Positions 17,659 through 27,285 are shown, numbered from the stretch's first letter. The stretch is 64,000 bases of DNA from Methanosarcina sp. DH2 (GCF_020804225.1 NZ_WJBI01000007.1:1-64000), one strand, 5' to 3'. Made by a program: numbers and translations. The notes: generated from the letters alone by a model not told the origin.

Positions 17659-18615
17659 TTGAGGGTTGTGGTTATTACACAGGGCATTCCGCAAATTCTT
17701 CAAGCCATTATAGAATCAAAACATAAAGTTGTGGGAATTGTTGATTGTGCCCCAGCAAACGAACCAGATAAGTTTCTCAAAGCAGCAGGAAGGTTCCTTA
17801 CAGGTGTTCACTACTCGCTGACTTCAAATCCTTTGAGCCTGAGACTTTTTTCCCGAAAACTGCAAATCCCTTACTATTATCTTAGAAAAGAGAACAGTAA
17901 GGATCTGGAAAAATGGGTCAGGAGTGTGGAACCTGATCTTATTGTCATATATTCCATGTCTCACCTGTTGAAAGAGAATGTTTTCAGTATTCCTTTACAT
18001 GGTACTATTAATATCCATTATTCGTACCTTCCGGAGTACAGAGGGCCCAATCCGCTGTTCTGGGAATACTATGATCATATACTCAATCCCGGTGTAACCC
18101 TTCACTGCGTGGATAAGGGAGAAGATACGGGAGATATCATCTGCCAGGAACGTGTCCTTATAAATTCTGGAGAGGCACTCGAAGAAACCGGTCAAAAGCT
18201 GGTCTCTACCGGAATTAAACTGCTCTCAGAGGCGATGGATGTTCTTGAAAACGGGAGTGTCAGAATTAAACAGCAGCCTATTGGCACTCCAACAGTAAGG
18301 GCCAGAAAAATCAAGCCCGAAGAATATGATAAACTGGTAAAGTGGGACGATTGGAGTGTTGAGAGAGTCTTCCATTTTTTAAACGGTACCCCGAAGTATC
18401 ACTCCGCTCTGCTGAAGAAAAATAGCTTTTACAGGCTGGGATTCAGTATCAGGATTCTGGATTACGAAGAATGCAATACTTCAGGATATGAGACCGGCAA
18501 CCTCTATAAAGAAAAATCAGGGCATTTTTTCGCCTGTAGAGACGGGAAAATATATGTTGAAATAAAACCTTCTCTTGATAACTTTTTTGTCCGAATTTAT
18601 CCTTTTATCTCCTGA
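17659..18615 (+). CDS. Formyltransferase-family protein (methionyl-tRNA formyltransferase-like fold)
   Basis: The 318-residue protein has the formyl-transferase catalytic pattern: Asn118 and His120 in NIHYSYLPEYRGPNP, and Asp156 in DKGEDTGDI. This catalytic trio is shared by Fmt, PurN and sugar formyltransferases. Archaea start with unformylated methionine, so a role as Fmt is unlikely. The substrate is more probably a nucleotide sugar, an amino sugar or another amine. The start is TTG at 17659 with AGGTGGG upstream. Its last 19 bases overlap the convergent regulator gene. Confidence 0.75.
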   Translation: MRVVVITQGIPQILQAIIESKHKVVGIVDCAPANEPDKFLKAAGRFLTGVHYSLTSNPLSLRLFSRKLQIPYYYLRKENSKDLEKWVRSVEPDLIVIYSMSHLLKENVFSIPLHGTINIHYSYLPEYRGPNPLFWEYYDHILNPGVTLHCVDKGEDTGDIICQERVLINSGEALEETGQKLVSTGIKLLSEAMDVLENGSVRIKQQPIGTPTVRARKIKPEEYDKLVKWDDWSVERVFHFLNGTPKYHSALLKKNSFYRLGFSIRILDYEECNTSGYETGNLYKEKSGHFFACRDGKIYVEIKPSLDNFFVRIYPFIS

Positions 18616-19388
18616 GCCTTGTCTTTGTAATGGAGAATAAGGTCTTCAGTCCATTTCAAAGGGGCGAGTTCAAAACTTATAATACTTTCCTGGTCATAAG
18701 CTCCTTTCCAAGTAAGGAAATCAGCCATCATGAAATGTTCAGTTTTCGTCAACATAGCTATTTTTATTTCGTCAGTGCAAACAAAAAGCCGCCTGTTTTT
18801 TCTGGCCAGATAAAGTTTCAGTTCTTTCTCGAAGTCGTTTTTTAATCTTTCATAAATTCTTTTTGTTACTACAAGAGTAATTTCAGTATTTTTATCTGCA
18901 GTTCTGAGAAATACCCCTGGAAGTGCCGGATGGAATATTGAAGACAGAGAAAGCAGGTTTTTTGACTTTTCTATATTTTTTAGAAACACTGCAGGAGTCT
19001 CGAAAATTTTATCAGGATCGGGTTTTACAAGAGAATATGGTTTTAGTTCGTTAAGTCTCTCAAGGAAGGCTGGAGACAAACCACTCAGATCACGCTCCTG
19101 CCAGAATTCTTTATGTTCCTCGATGACTTCAAGAATGTCAAGCAGGGGCTGCATTTTTTCAACCAGAATTTCTGCAAGAGGGGTAAGCCGGTATTCTCTA
19201 TCATCCTGCAAAACCAGAAAATCCTCCTTTAACTTTTTGATCTGGGGAAGCATCCCTGTAGGGGTAACATTCAGGAGATCTACGATTTCTTCTATCGTTT
19301 TTCCTCCCTCCTTGAGGAGGAGCAAAAGGTCCTTTCTTTTCTGGGACATAAAGAGCAGGTCTATCAACATTTTGTCCATTGTTTTCAC
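18597..19388 (-). CDS. Winged-helix transcriptional regulator with DUF1724-type effector domain
   Basis: The 263-residue protein has an amino-terminal winged helix (about residues 8-75; KTIEEIVDLLNVTPTGMLPQIKKL is the helix-turn-helix region, here quoted only as its boundaries K30-L53). A carboxyl-terminal domain (about 110-255) is of the DUF1724 type found in many Methanosarcina regulators, including methyltransferase-specific regulators. It ends in the FELAPLKWTEDLILHYKD pattern seen in that family. The gene converges on the formyltransferase gene and overlaps its 3' end by 19 bases. Its regulon cannot be read from this window. Confidence 0.8.
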   Translation of the reverse strand: MKTMDKMLIDLLFMSQKRKDLLLLLKEGGKTIEEIVDLLNVTPTGMLPQIKKLKEDFLVLQDDREYRLTPLAEILVEKMQPLLDILEVIEEHKEFWQERDLSGLSPAFLERLNELKPYSLVKPDPDKIFETPAVFLKNIEKSKNLLSLSSIFHPALPGVFLRTADKNTEITLVVTKRIYERLKNDFEKELKLYLARKNRRLFVCTDEIKIAMLTKTEHFMMADFLTWKGAYDQESIISFELAPLKWTEDLILHYKDKAQEIKG

Positions 19389-19665
19389 TATCCAGATTCA
19401 CTTCTCTGCGGAAAAATTATTTTTGATCCTTTCTGCTTTCTGGAAGATCTCTTGAGCCTTTTATTTCCGGCAGCAGTAATCAAATATCTTTAGCTTTAAG
19501 GCTTTTTTCAAATAATATCTTAACTGCATCAAAATATGCCAGTAAGGTTTTCAAATTTGCCTTAAAGTGTTTCTTTTTAGTCCTTTTCCGAACTATTTTT
19601 TAACAAGATAAGAAAACTTAAAGTCTATGGTCTGAATTATATGATCTCGAAGGTGGAGCCTGGAC
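19389..19665. other. Divergent intergenic region upstream of the phosphoribosyltransferase
   Basis: The 277-bp gap separates the minus-strand regulator from the plus-strand phosphoribosyltransferase unit. An AGGTGG ribosome-binding site at 19651-19656 serves a short upstream ORF. No strong TATA box stands out and there is no further gene. Confidence 0.35.
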
Positions 19666-19746
19666 ATGAGTGCTCCTGAAATAATTAATTTCCTGACCAA
19701 TGCACCGGGTTTCGGATCCGGGAGGGTTTTTCATAGAATCGTTTAG
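19666..19746 (+). CDS. Possible 26-codon upstream ORF (leader peptide)
   Basis: An ATG at 19666 is preceded by AGGTGG at 19651-19656, a good ribosome-binding position, and opens 26 codons ending with TAG at 19744-19746. It overlaps the start region of the phosphoribosyltransferase gene in another frame and ends 4 bases before an in-frame GTG of that gene. It could couple translation to the downstream gene or act as a leader peptide. No homologue is recognised. Confidence 0.35.
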   Translation: MSAPEIINFLTNAPGFGSGRVFHRIV

Positions 19747-20425
19747 ATGTGTGCTTACTAATTGGGATTACATTTACAACCTGTGCCGAAACATTTCAAG
19801 AGAAATCAAAAGCTCCGGATATGAGCCGGATGTTATTATCGCACTTGCCAGGGGAGGCTGGTTTGCGGGACGTGTGCTGTGTGATTTTCTTGGGCTCGAT
19901 GACCTGTCCAGCCTTAAAATCGAACATTACATAGGGTCTGCAGCTATTGACACCGGAGAACCTTATATACGGTATCCTCTCTCAGACAATGTAATCGAAG
20001 GCAAAAAAGTGCTTATCGTTGATGACATTGTGGATACAGGGGAGAGTATGATCAGTGCTAAAACCTACATAGAAGGCAGGAATCCCAAAGAGGTTCGAAC
20101 CGCTTCCTTACAATACCTGGGAAGCTCGAAAATTGATCCTGATTATGTAGGAGAGCGGCTTGAAGATTGGGCATGGATTGTCTATCCCTGGAATTTTATG
20201 GAAGACATGATAAGTATTCTGACAAAAAACATGAGAAAAGACCCTAAGAAGCTCTGGACTCTTGAAGACCTTAAACACAGCCTTTACATAAACCACGCCC
20301 TTGATCCGGTAGTTTTTGAAATTACCCAACCTGGCAGGCTCCAGGAAGTCATGGAAGAGATGGACCGAGTCCGTAGAACCCGTTCTGAGGTTATTGACGG
20401 GAAGGAGTATTGGAAACTTTTATAA
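19733..20425 (+). CDS. Phosphoribosyltransferase (purine PRTase-like)
   Basis: The protein carries the PRPP-binding motif VLIVDDIVDTGESM and an amino-terminal ALARGGWFAGR loop, as in archaeal hypoxanthine/xanthine phosphoribosyltransferase-like proteins. Such enzymes attach a purine base to PRPP in salvage. The frame is open from ATG 19700, but homologous starts and the ribosome-binding site point elsewhere. GGAGGG at 19721-19726 lies 6 bases before ATA 19733, which would give I/M-E-S-F-R-C-V-L-T-N-W. GTG at 19751 is the next standard codon. I set the start at 19733 as the best-supported position and mark it uncertain. Confidence 0.82.
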   Translation: MESFRCVLTNWDYIYNLCRNISREIKSSGYEPDVIIALARGGWFAGRVLCDFLGLDDLSSLKIEHYIGSAAIDTGEPYIRYPLSDNVIEGKKVLIVDDIVDTGESMISAKTYIEGRNPKEVRTASLQYLGSSKIDPDYVGERLEDWAWIVYPWNFMEDMISILTKNMRKDPKKLWTLEDLKHSLYINHALDPVVFEITQPGRLQEVMEEMDRVRRTRSEVIDGKEYWKLL

Positions 20426-20968
20426 AAATATTTATTGCTTGTTTGTGTGTCGATAGTCTGTGCACCAGTAATCTGGCATCAGTAGTTTGCATTTCAAGGT
20501 TACACTCGATACCGGGAAAACTAGACATAATCTCCCCAGAAATTACCTGCTGAAAGCAGGACTACTGAAAGCAGGAGGTTTGCAGCCGATAAGGGCAGGA
20601 AGCCCTCCGGTTAAAACAAATCTTTTGTTAAAATCACTATATAAAAAAATTGTAAATACAAATATACATATTTATTAAAGGTATTTACTTAAGATATTAT
20701 TTAATGTATACTGATGTACGTATCAATGTATACTGATGTTGATGTCAATTTCTTATAAGAATCAATCTCATACTCAATCCAATTGCCTGTTTAAGTTGCC
20801 AATTTAATGATCAGTTTAAGATCTCTATCTAAGTAAATACGTATTTAAGAAGTATCTTAGATATACATATCTAAGAAGTATCTAAGTGCGCAGATCTAGT
20901 AAGATATCCATTATAAGATTATAGATCCTGCAGCAATTAAGTTTGTATTATCAATTACCGGTGAACTC
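20426..20968. other. AT-rich intergenic region with short duplications
   Basis: The 543-bp gap holds a tandem duplication CTGCTGAAAGCAGG/CTACTGAAAGCAGG near 20550-20577, repeated TGTATACTGATG units near 20704-20740 and several AGTATCTAAG or AGATATAC units near 20850-20885. An open frame at 20487-20678 translates to a segment ending L-Q-P-I-R-A-G-S-P-P-V, which resembles the tails of degraded transposase genes but is too short to assign. No gene is called. Confidence 0.4.
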
Positions 20969-21427
20969 ATGCCCCATAGATGTACCAGATGCGGAACCAT
21001 TTTTGAAGACGGAGATTCTGTAGTCCTTAGCGGCTGCCCGAACTGCGGCTGGAATAAGTTCCTCTATGTGAAAAAAGAGCCAGAAGGTTTGGAAAACCAG
21101 GGAAGGCCCGCTCTGGAAGAACAAAAACTGGATCTTGAAGCCTCTCTGGACGAGGTTGTCAGGAATATTGACGAGGCCCTTGCATCCGGAGAAAAAGACA
21201 GGGGTCAACAATTAGGAAACGAAAGTAAAACTGATGAGAACAGGGTAGAGTCCGTAAGGATTCTCGGCCCCGGCTCTTACGAACTTAATCTGGATTCTCT
21301 TTTAGAGCGAAAAGAACTTGTTATGGCAATCAGGGAAGAAGGTTCATATGCTCTCCATCTGCCCTCCGTTTTTAACCAGCAGAAGGAAAGGCAAAAAGAA
21401 AAATCAAAATCAAAGAAGCAGAGATAA
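20969..21427 (+). CDS. Zinc-ribbon protein of the archaeal COG3364 type
   Basis: The 152-residue protein begins with a zinc ribbon, C5-x2-C8 (RCTRCG) paired with C-x2-C in SGCPNCGW (about residues 23-26). An acidic variable linker follows, then a conserved carboxyl-terminal segment (about 92-135) with the pattern S-V-R-I-L-G-P-G-S-Y-E-L-N-L, repeated in spirit by E-E-G-S-Y-A-L-H-L-P-S. The last 18 residues are lysine rich. I place it in the COG3364 zinc-ribbon family of euryarchaea from memory; its biochemical role is not established. The ATG at 20969 follows GGTGA. Confidence 0.7.
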   Translation: MPHRCTRCGTIFEDGDSVVLSGCPNCGWNKFLYVKKEPEGLENQGRPALEEQKLDLEASLDEVVRNIDEALASGEKDRGQQLGNESKTDENRVESVRILGPGSYELNLDSLLERKELVMAIREEGSYALHLPSVFNQQKERQKEKSKSKKQR

Positions 21428-21690
21428 CCTCTGACCTTTATCTTTTTCATCAAGCCTTCTGCTTTAAATTCATCTGCAGAACTCCTTCTCTTTTCTTCAT
21501 TATACAGCTTTTAAGCATAATTTTCTATAGTTATCTTTAGTGACCTGCCTTTTCTTTATTCTTTTTATTGGCATCAGGGCACAAACCCACAAAAGAATGA
21601 AGTAATAGAACAAAGTTCTTCTAGAAAGAGTGCAGATCTATATTTGATTGGAGAGTTTGTTATTTATTATTTCCGAGTTGGGGGATTCGA

Positions 21691-23067
21691 ATGAAATTAA
21701 GTAGTACAGAAAGAGTACTTGCTGCCTTTCTGATTCTGGCTGCTCTCTCAGGATTTCTTGTTTTAACTGATGATAATAGTAAAGTTAAAACTCCTGAAGG
21801 TCCTGGAGCGCAACCCGATAAAATTGCTTCAGGTGAAAGGTCGCTCCGGGAACTTTCAGGGACCTCTGGTAATAATATCATTCAGAGGATTGAGGTTCAG
21901 GATATTCCATTTGAGTCCCATGAATATTGGGATGGTTTTGAAACTATTACAATAGACGTTGAAGAATTCGAGAACTCTGCTGCAAACGGGAGTGTAAATC
22001 TCAGGTTATTAGAGAGAAATTTTGAAGTAGAAATCGAGGAGATTTCCAGACTTAATGGGGGGAAATCACATCGCTACTCGGGGCATATTAAAGAAATACC
22101 TCAAAGTAAGGCAACCTTCTACGTATGCGGTGATTTACTTAGCGGCTCCATAGAGTTTGAAGACCTGATGTATAATATTGCAGTTACCTCTGAGGTATCT
22201 GACGGGAAAACTGTTCACACTGTATTTATAATGGACTGGGAAAAAGACAGAGAGAGACTGAAACACTCGTTAAATCCACTTAGATTCATTTTTGCCTCCG
22301 GTTCCGCAGGAAGTTCTTCAGAGATTAAAAGCTGCATGATCGATGAGAATAGCGTATTTGAAGAACTGGTGTTTGATAGACATTCTTTCGAGGTCCCTGT
22401 GGCTTGTGAGGATTTTGAAACCGTGATAGTAAACCCTCAAAGATTCAGGGAGTCCGCTTCAAACGGGAGTGTAAATCTAAGCCTGATGGGAAAGCACTTA
22501 AAACTGAAACTGAAAGAAACCAATACTACCAACTCACAAACAACCTATGCCGGATACATTGTCGGAAAGCCGGAAAGCAGTGCAGTTTTTGCAGTAGGCA
22601 ACGATACAATTGACGGCTTAATTAATATTGACTTTTACACACTCTCCTATGGAGTTGCAGCTACGGATCAAAAATATGATGGAAAAGTTGTCCATCTTAT
22701 ATGCAGATACTATAACGAAGATACCGAAGAAAAATTAGAGCAGAAATTTTCTCCAGACTCTTTTCAGTTCTTTCTGAAAAATGAAGATAAGAAAACACAT
22801 GAGATAGGTATCGAAATCCTGGACTTCTATAAGGAACCGATGTTCTGCAAGACTTATTCGTTGAATCCTCTCAATGAAATTTCTTTTTCTGAGATTAGAG
22901 CTGAACCCGGAATTTACATGTATGAAATTACTTTGGATAGAAACCTTACTTTCGAACAGGAAGTAAGGGCTAACTATGCTACCGGGCCTGGTTCTTCTGA
23001 AAAACTGCATATCGACCTCATAGACCATTCGGAATATCCTATCGCAATCGGGATTGAATCTGCCTAG
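21691..23067 (+). CDS. Secreted or membrane-anchored protein with an internal duplication, function unknown
   Basis: I do not recognise the family. The 458-residue protein has a hydrophobic amino end (residues 8-25) typical of a signal or anchor. It then contains two related domains of about 115 residues (about 70-190 and 235-350). Both contain F-E-T-I/V-x-V/I ... N-G-S-V-N-L-x-L-x, then a Y-x-G-x-I ... P-x-S-x-A-x-F segment and D-G-K-x-V-H. A carboxyl-terminal beta-rich domain (about 365-455) follows. The start is ATG 21691. The downstream gene's AGGAGG overlaps its TAG stop, indicating one operon. Confidence 0.65.
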   Translation: MKLSSTERVLAAFLILAALSGFLVLTDDNSKVKTPEGPGAQPDKIASGERSLRELSGTSGNNIIQRIEVQDIPFESHEYWDGFETITIDVEEFENSAANGSVNLRLLERNFEVEIEEISRLNGGKSHRYSGHIKEIPQSKATFYVCGDLLSGSIEFEDLMYNIAVTSEVSDGKTVHTVFIMDWEKDRERLKHSLNPLRFIFASGSAGSSSEIKSCMIDENSVFEELVFDRHSFEVPVACEDFETVIVNPQRFRESASNGSVNLSLMGKHLKLKLKETNTTNSQTTYAGYIVGKPESSAVFAVGNDTIDGLINIDFYTLSYGVAATDQKYDGKVVHLICRYYNEDTEEKLEQKFSPDSFQFFLKNEDKKTHEIGIEILDFYKEPMFCKTYSLNPLNEISFSEIRAEPGIYMYEITLDRNLTFEQEVRANYATGPGSSEKLHIDLIDHSEYPIAIGIESA

Positions 23068-23081
23068 GAGGTTTAATACAT

Positions 23082-23750
23082 ATGCAGAAAAAAGTAAAAA
23101 CTGTAATTCTAATCATTATTGGCATGGCAGTATTATACTATGCTGCTCTGCCTTTATTCTATGAATCTTTTAATTATTATCCACCCATGAAAGAGGATAT
23201 GCCTTATAAAGGGACTGTACGGATATGGAGCATCCTTACAAACCAAAGAATAACTCTTGATACTGAAGTTCCTTCAATACCTGTAAATCAGTTCCCTGTG
23301 TATCAAGGTAGATCTTCTTCCAGCGCCCTGAATGTCAGTTTTATTAACTCCGATGAGTATTATAATGAGTCTCATAATAACAGATATACCGGGGAAATTT
23401 GTTTCCTTGTTGCTAATAATGGAATTGCGGAAAGCATGTTTAACTTAACCGGTCATGCTACAGATCTTGAACCCAGACAAATAGAAAGTTCCCAAATGAT
23501 GGGTTTTAATGATTCGGGTAAATACATAATCCAGCAGGTAAGTAACCGAAATTTTGTCACTCAGAAAGGTAATTTGCCAATGTTTTCACTGGGAAGGACC
23601 AGAATCACTGATGTCAAATTTATTTACTTCAACGGTTTTGACACTTATCCCTGCGAATATAAAGGCCAAACTACATATTATCCTGCCTGGAAAATCACTG
23701 CTGAAACCTCAAATTACGGGAATGAAATTTTGATAATTAAAGCGATTTAA
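23082..23750 (+). CDS. Membrane-anchored protein of unknown function
   Basis: The 222-residue product has one transmembrane segment at about residues 6-28 and a soluble, probably external, domain rich in Tyr, Asn and Ser with several N-x-S/T sites. No known domain is recognised. It starts 14 bases after the preceding gene, and its AGGAGG ribosome-binding site overlaps that gene's stop codon, so the two are almost certainly co-transcribed and translationally coupled. Together they may form a surface complex; this is inference from arrangement only. Confidence 0.65.
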   Translation: MQKKVKTVILIIIGMAVLYYAALPLFYESFNYYPPMKEDMPYKGTVRIWSILTNQRITLDTEVPSIPVNQFPVYQGRSSSSALNVSFINSDEYYNESHNNRYTGEICFLVANNGIAESMFNLTGHATDLEPRQIESSQMMGFNDSGKYIIQQVSNRNFVTQKGNLPMFSLGRTRITDVKFIYFNGFDTYPCEYKGQTTYYPAWKITAETSNYGNEILIIKAI

Positions 23751-24287
23751 CGATGAAGCTTTTTAACGAATAAGGTTTTTAATAACCTATTCTTTTTTCA
23801 TTCACTTTTTTAGCAAACAACCTCTTCTCTGTGCAGACCTGGATTTTTCTATATATATGCCGATAACCCTGAACAAATCCAGGTCCTGATAATGCTGAAC
23901 AAGTCTGCACTGCTGGAAAATTTCTGATAAATTTTCGGGTAATTTCTGACATTACCAGTTTAACAGAAAACTTTATATAATAATATTGATAACTAATGGT
24001 TACTAACTATTGCGCACGTATAATAGTTAGTGTTCTGGCCAGGGGTTCCAGGAAGATTTTTCTGTGTAACTGCTTCCATACGGATCGTGAATTCTCTTTA
24101 CCGGAGATTGGGTAGCAGGAAGACAACAACTCAAACGAACTGCAGAAAAAGCCTGGGTCACTATTAAATCTGTGTCAAATATAAAACATGTATTATAATA
24201 ATTATGGCTAAAATATATAAAAAATAAGATTCAAAACTTATAGCTAATTATACATCATAACATTTCGATAATTACCAGAGGGAAAAA
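23751..24287 (+). promoter_or_regulatory. Long promoter/leader region of the SurR-like/cdc48 operon
   Basis: This 537-bp gap contains a strong TATA stretch CTTTATATAATAAT at about 23971-23984, followed 20-45 bases later by the inverted repeat at 24002-24031. A second AT-rich stretch at about 24190-24230 could hold another promoter. If the first promoter is used the leader is about 285 bases. No coding gene is seen. Confidence 0.5.
24002..24031. promoter_or_regulatory. Inverted repeat near the predicted transcription start
   Basis: ACTAACTATT (24002-24011) and AATAGTTAGT (24022-24031) are exact reverse complements with a 10-base spacer. The dyad sits just downstream of a TATA box at about 23971-23984, a typical place for an archaeal repressor site. 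It could equally be a hairpin in the leader RNA. The regulator gene immediately downstream is a plausible binder. Confidence 0.55.
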
Positions 24288-24980
24288 ATGGACCCAGCAA
24301 AACTACTTGACATCCTGGGGAATGAAAACCGCAGGAAGATTATTCAGCTTCTTGCAAACCGCCCATGCTATGTCAGTGAAATCTCAGGCAGGCTGGGGGT
24401 AGGGCCAAAGGCGATTATCAGTCATCTGAGCCTGTTAGAACAGTCAGGGCTGATCGAATGCAGTGTGGATGAGCAGAGGCGCAAGTACTTCAATATTGCA
24501 AATAATATGAGACTTGAGGTGTCCGTATCACCTTATGCATATACAGTGTCTCTTCAGGACATTAATTTTGACAGGGAAAAAAAAGGGGAAGGATCTGCTG
24601 TCGAGAAGAAAGAAAATATTGCTAGGAATGAATCGTCCTGCTTCTTCCTGAAACTAAGTAACAGGCTCCAGGAACTCAAAGCAAGGCAGGAAGAGCTTGT
24701 GCAAATGCAAAAACAGCTGCAGGTTGAATATATGGAATTGATGGACAAATGCCTGGACTCAATTGAAGGGGCTGCCAGAAATCCTGTAGAATGTGAGCTT
24801 CTGTTCGAGCTTCTTAAAAATGAAGCTACATCGGCTGTCCTCTGCTATAATCTGCGTCTTCATCCGAGCGTTATAATGTCTAATCTTATGGACCTTGCAG
24901 AAAGGGGTTTTGTTGAATATACGATTAAAAATAATCAGCAGTACTGGAAAATATGTGAGACCGGGGTTGAAAATAAATGA
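24288..24980 (+). CDS. ArsR/SurR-like winged-helix regulator
   Basis: The 230-residue protein begins with a winged-helix domain (residues 3-75: [17 protein letters not shown], then a recognition helix around [14 protein letters not shown]). A coiled coil follows (about 120-165), then a second small helical/winged region (about 170-225). This order is like that of Pyrococcus SurR and related archaeal ArsR-type regulators. No cysteine pair like SurR's redox switch is visible in the helix-turn-helix. An AGAGGG site precedes the ATG. Its stop overlaps the cdc48 start by 4 bases (ATGA), so the two proteins are translationally coupled. Confidence 0.82.
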   Translation: MDPAKLLDILGNENRRKIIQLLANRPCYVSEISGRLGVGPKAIISHLSLLEQSGLIECSVDEQRRKYFNIANNMRLEVSVSPYAYTVSLQDINFDREKKGEGSAVEKKENIARNESSCFFLKLSNRLQELKARQEELVQMQKQLQVEYMELMDKCLDSIEGAARNPVECELLFELLKNEATSAVLCYNLRLHPSVIMSNLMDLAERGFVEYTIKNNQQYWKICETGVENK

Positions 24981-27262
24981 CTGAAGAAATGAATCTGAGA
25001 GTAGCTGAGGCTTATCATAAAGATGTGGGCAGGGGAATTGCAAGAATTGATACCCGCCTGATGCAGGAAATGGAGCTTGTAAGCGGGGATATAATTGAAA
25101 TTTCGGGCAAATCCAAGACTTATGCAATTGTCTGGCCGAATGTCGAGCGCGGACAGGAGAACAGGATCAGAATCGACGGAAACCTGCGCAGCAATGCGAA
25201 GGTTGGAATTGATGATAGGGTTACGATTCAGAAAGTCCAGGCAAAACACGCTCAGAGGGTTACACTTGCTCCATCCCAGCCTGTAAGGCTTGTGGGCGGG
25301 GCTCATTATATCCTGAGAATAATCGAGGGCAGACCTCTGAACAAAGGCCAGCAGATAAGGGTTGAAACTGTAAATAACCCTCTGACTTTTGTCGTAGCAT
25401 CTACAAGACCTGCAGGCCCGGTTGTTGTTACCAAAGATACTGAAATTATCATTAAAGAAAAATCCATTGAAGAAATTAAGACGCCTGAAGGTGTATCGTA
25501 CGAAGATATAGGTGGGCTCAGGCGTGAAATCCAGCTTGTCAGGGAAATGATCGAGCTGCCAATGAGGCACCCTGAACTCTTCCAGAAGTTGGGGGTCGAG
25601 CCTCCCAAAGGTGTCCTTCTCCGTGGGCCACCCGGAACGGGCAAGACAATGATTGCAAAGGCAGTTGCAAGCGAAACCGATGCCAATTTTATCACCATCA
25701 GCGGTCCTGAAATCGTTTCCAAATACTATGGAGAAAGTGAACAGAAGCTCCGAGAGATCTTCGAAGAGGCTGAAAAGGACGCACCTTCCATTATCTTTAT
25801 AGACGAAATCGATTCCATTGCTCCCAAACGCAGTGAAGTCACCGGAGAAATGGAAAGAAGGGTCGTTGCCCAGCTACTTTCCCTGATGGATGGGCTCAAG
25901 TCCAGAGGTGAAGTGGTGGTAATCGCTGCCACAAACCGTCCTAACTCCATTGACGAGGCTCTCCGCCGCGGCGGAAGGTTTGACCGGGAGATCGAAATCG
26001 GAATTCCTGACCGGAACGGCAGAAAGCAGATTCTCCTGATCCACACACGAGGCATGCCTCTTGAAGATGAAGTGAGCCTTGGCGAAATTGCAGATGTAAC
26101 CCATGGTTTTGTAGGAGCTGACCTGTCCTCTCTCTGTAAGGAAGCTGCAATGCATGCTCTCAGGAGAATCACTCCTGAAATCGATATCGAAGAGGAGATC
26201 CCGCAGGAAATCATTGACAACCTCATGGTCACCAGGGAAGACTTCAGAGAAGCCCTGAAGAACATCGAACCTTCGGCAATGAGGGAAGTCTACATTGAAG
26301 TTTCGCATGTGGGCTGGGATGATATAGGTGGACTTGAAAAAGCAAAACAGGAACTTATCGAGTCTGTGGAATGGCCCCTCAAGTATCCTGAAATGTTCAA
26401 GATTGTCAGTATAAAACCTCCAAGAGGTATACTTCTGTTCGGACCTCCGGGTACGGGCAAGACCCTGCTTGCAAAAGCCGTTGCAAGCGAAAGTGAGGCT
26501 AACTTCATCAGCATTAAGGGCCCCGAACTACTCAGCAAGTATGTGGGAGAATCCGAGCGTGCAATCAGGGAAACATTCAGGAAAGCAAAGCAGGCTGCTC
26601 CGACTGTAATCTTCTTTGACGAGATTGACTCGATTGCTCCTCAAAGAAGCTCCGTTTCCGACACTCACGTTTCCGAAAGGGTGGTCAGCCAGATCCTTAC
26701 GGAACTTGATGGGATAGAGGAACTCAAGGATGTAATCATAGTCGCTGCTACAAATCGGCCGGACATGGTAGATCCTGCTCTCCTCAGACCTGGCCGCTTT
26801 GACAGGCTTATTTACATCAAGCCTCCTGGAAAAGAAGGCAGGGAGAAGATCTTTGAGATCCACACAAAAGAAAAACCCCTTGCAGAAGATGTAAAGCTCT
26901 CAGAACTTGCTGATATGACCGAGGGATATGTGGGTGCAGATATCGAAGGCATCTGCAGGGAAGCTGCAATGCTCGCCCTCAGGGAAATAGTTACTCCGGG
27001 TATCGACCGAAAGGGCATTCAGGAGAGAGCAGGAGATGTTCGGCTTTCCAAAAAACACTTCGAAAAAGCAATTCGCCGTGTAAAGCCTACAACCTCCAGA
27101 GAAACACTGAATGCGTATGAAAAGAGTGCCGAACTCTTTGCCAGGTATGCAACTGAGTTTGAGGAAGAAGCTTCCGAAGTAAAACAAGAGAAGTCTGAAT
27201 CAAAAGAACAGGAAAATAAAATAGAGGGAAAAGAAATCCCAAGTTTTCTGCAGGCTGAGTGA
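24977..27262 (+). CDS. cdc48: Cdc48/VAT-type AAA+ ATPase
   Basis: The 761-residue protein is the archaeal Cdc48/p97 (VAT) unfoldase, a hexameric ring that extracts and unfolds proteins, often for the proteasome. Residues 1 to about 165 form the double-psi barrel N domain. The D1 ATPase has Walker A GPPGTGKT at 217-224 and Walker B IIFIDEID at 272-279. The D2 ATPase repeats both (GPPGTGKT and VIFFDEID). The carboxyl tail is acidic and lysine rich, ending IPSFLQAE. It overlaps the upstream regulator gene by 4 bases, and a hairpin terminator follows. Confidence 0.95.
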   Translation: MTEEMNLRVAEAYHKDVGRGIARIDTRLMQEMELVSGDIIEISGKSKTYAIVWPNVERGQENRIRIDGNLRSNAKVGIDDRVTIQKVQAKHAQRVTLAPSQPVRLVGGAHYILRIIEGRPLNKGQQIRVETVNNPLTFVVASTRPAGPVVVTKDTEIIIKEKSIEEIKTPEGVSYEDIGGLRREIQLVREMIELPMRHPELFQKLGVEPPKGVLLRGPPGTGKTMIAKAVASETDANFITISGPEIVSKYYGESEQKLREIFEEAEKDAPSIIFIDEIDSIAPKRSEVTGEMERRVVAQLLSLMDGLKSRGEVVVIAATNRPNSIDEALRRGGRFDREIEIGIPDRNGRKQILLIHTRGMPLEDEVSLGEIADVTHGFVGADLSSLCKEAAMHALRRITPEIDIEEEIPQEIIDNLMVTREDFREALKNIEPSAMREVYIEVSHVGWDDIGGLEKAKQELIESVEWPLKYPEMFKIVSIKPPRGILLFGPPGTGKTLLAKAVASESEANFISIKGPELLSKYVGESERAIRETFRKAKQAAPTVIFFDEIDSIAPQRSSVSDTHVSERVVSQILTELDGIEELKDVIIVAATNRPDMVDPALLRPGRFDRLIYIKPPGKEGREKIFEIHTKEKPLAEDVKLSELADMTEGYVGADIEGICREAAMLALREIVTPGIDRKGIQERAGDVRLSKKHFEKAIRRVKPTTSRETLNAYEKSAELFARYATEFEEEASEVKQEKSESKEQENKIEGKEIPSFLQAE

Positions 27263-27285
27263 GACTTTGCCTGAAATGCCGAAGT

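Noticed and set aside
17659-18615. Methionyl-tRNA formyltransferase (fmt)
   Set aside because: The catalytic motif is that of the wider formyltransferase family, and archaea do not formylate initiator Met-tRNA, so only the family name is used.
23065-23067. TAG stop as a possible pyrrolysine codon
   Set aside because: Read-through would add only a few codons before TAA, and the AGGAGG of the next gene overlaps the TAG, so it is a plain stop.
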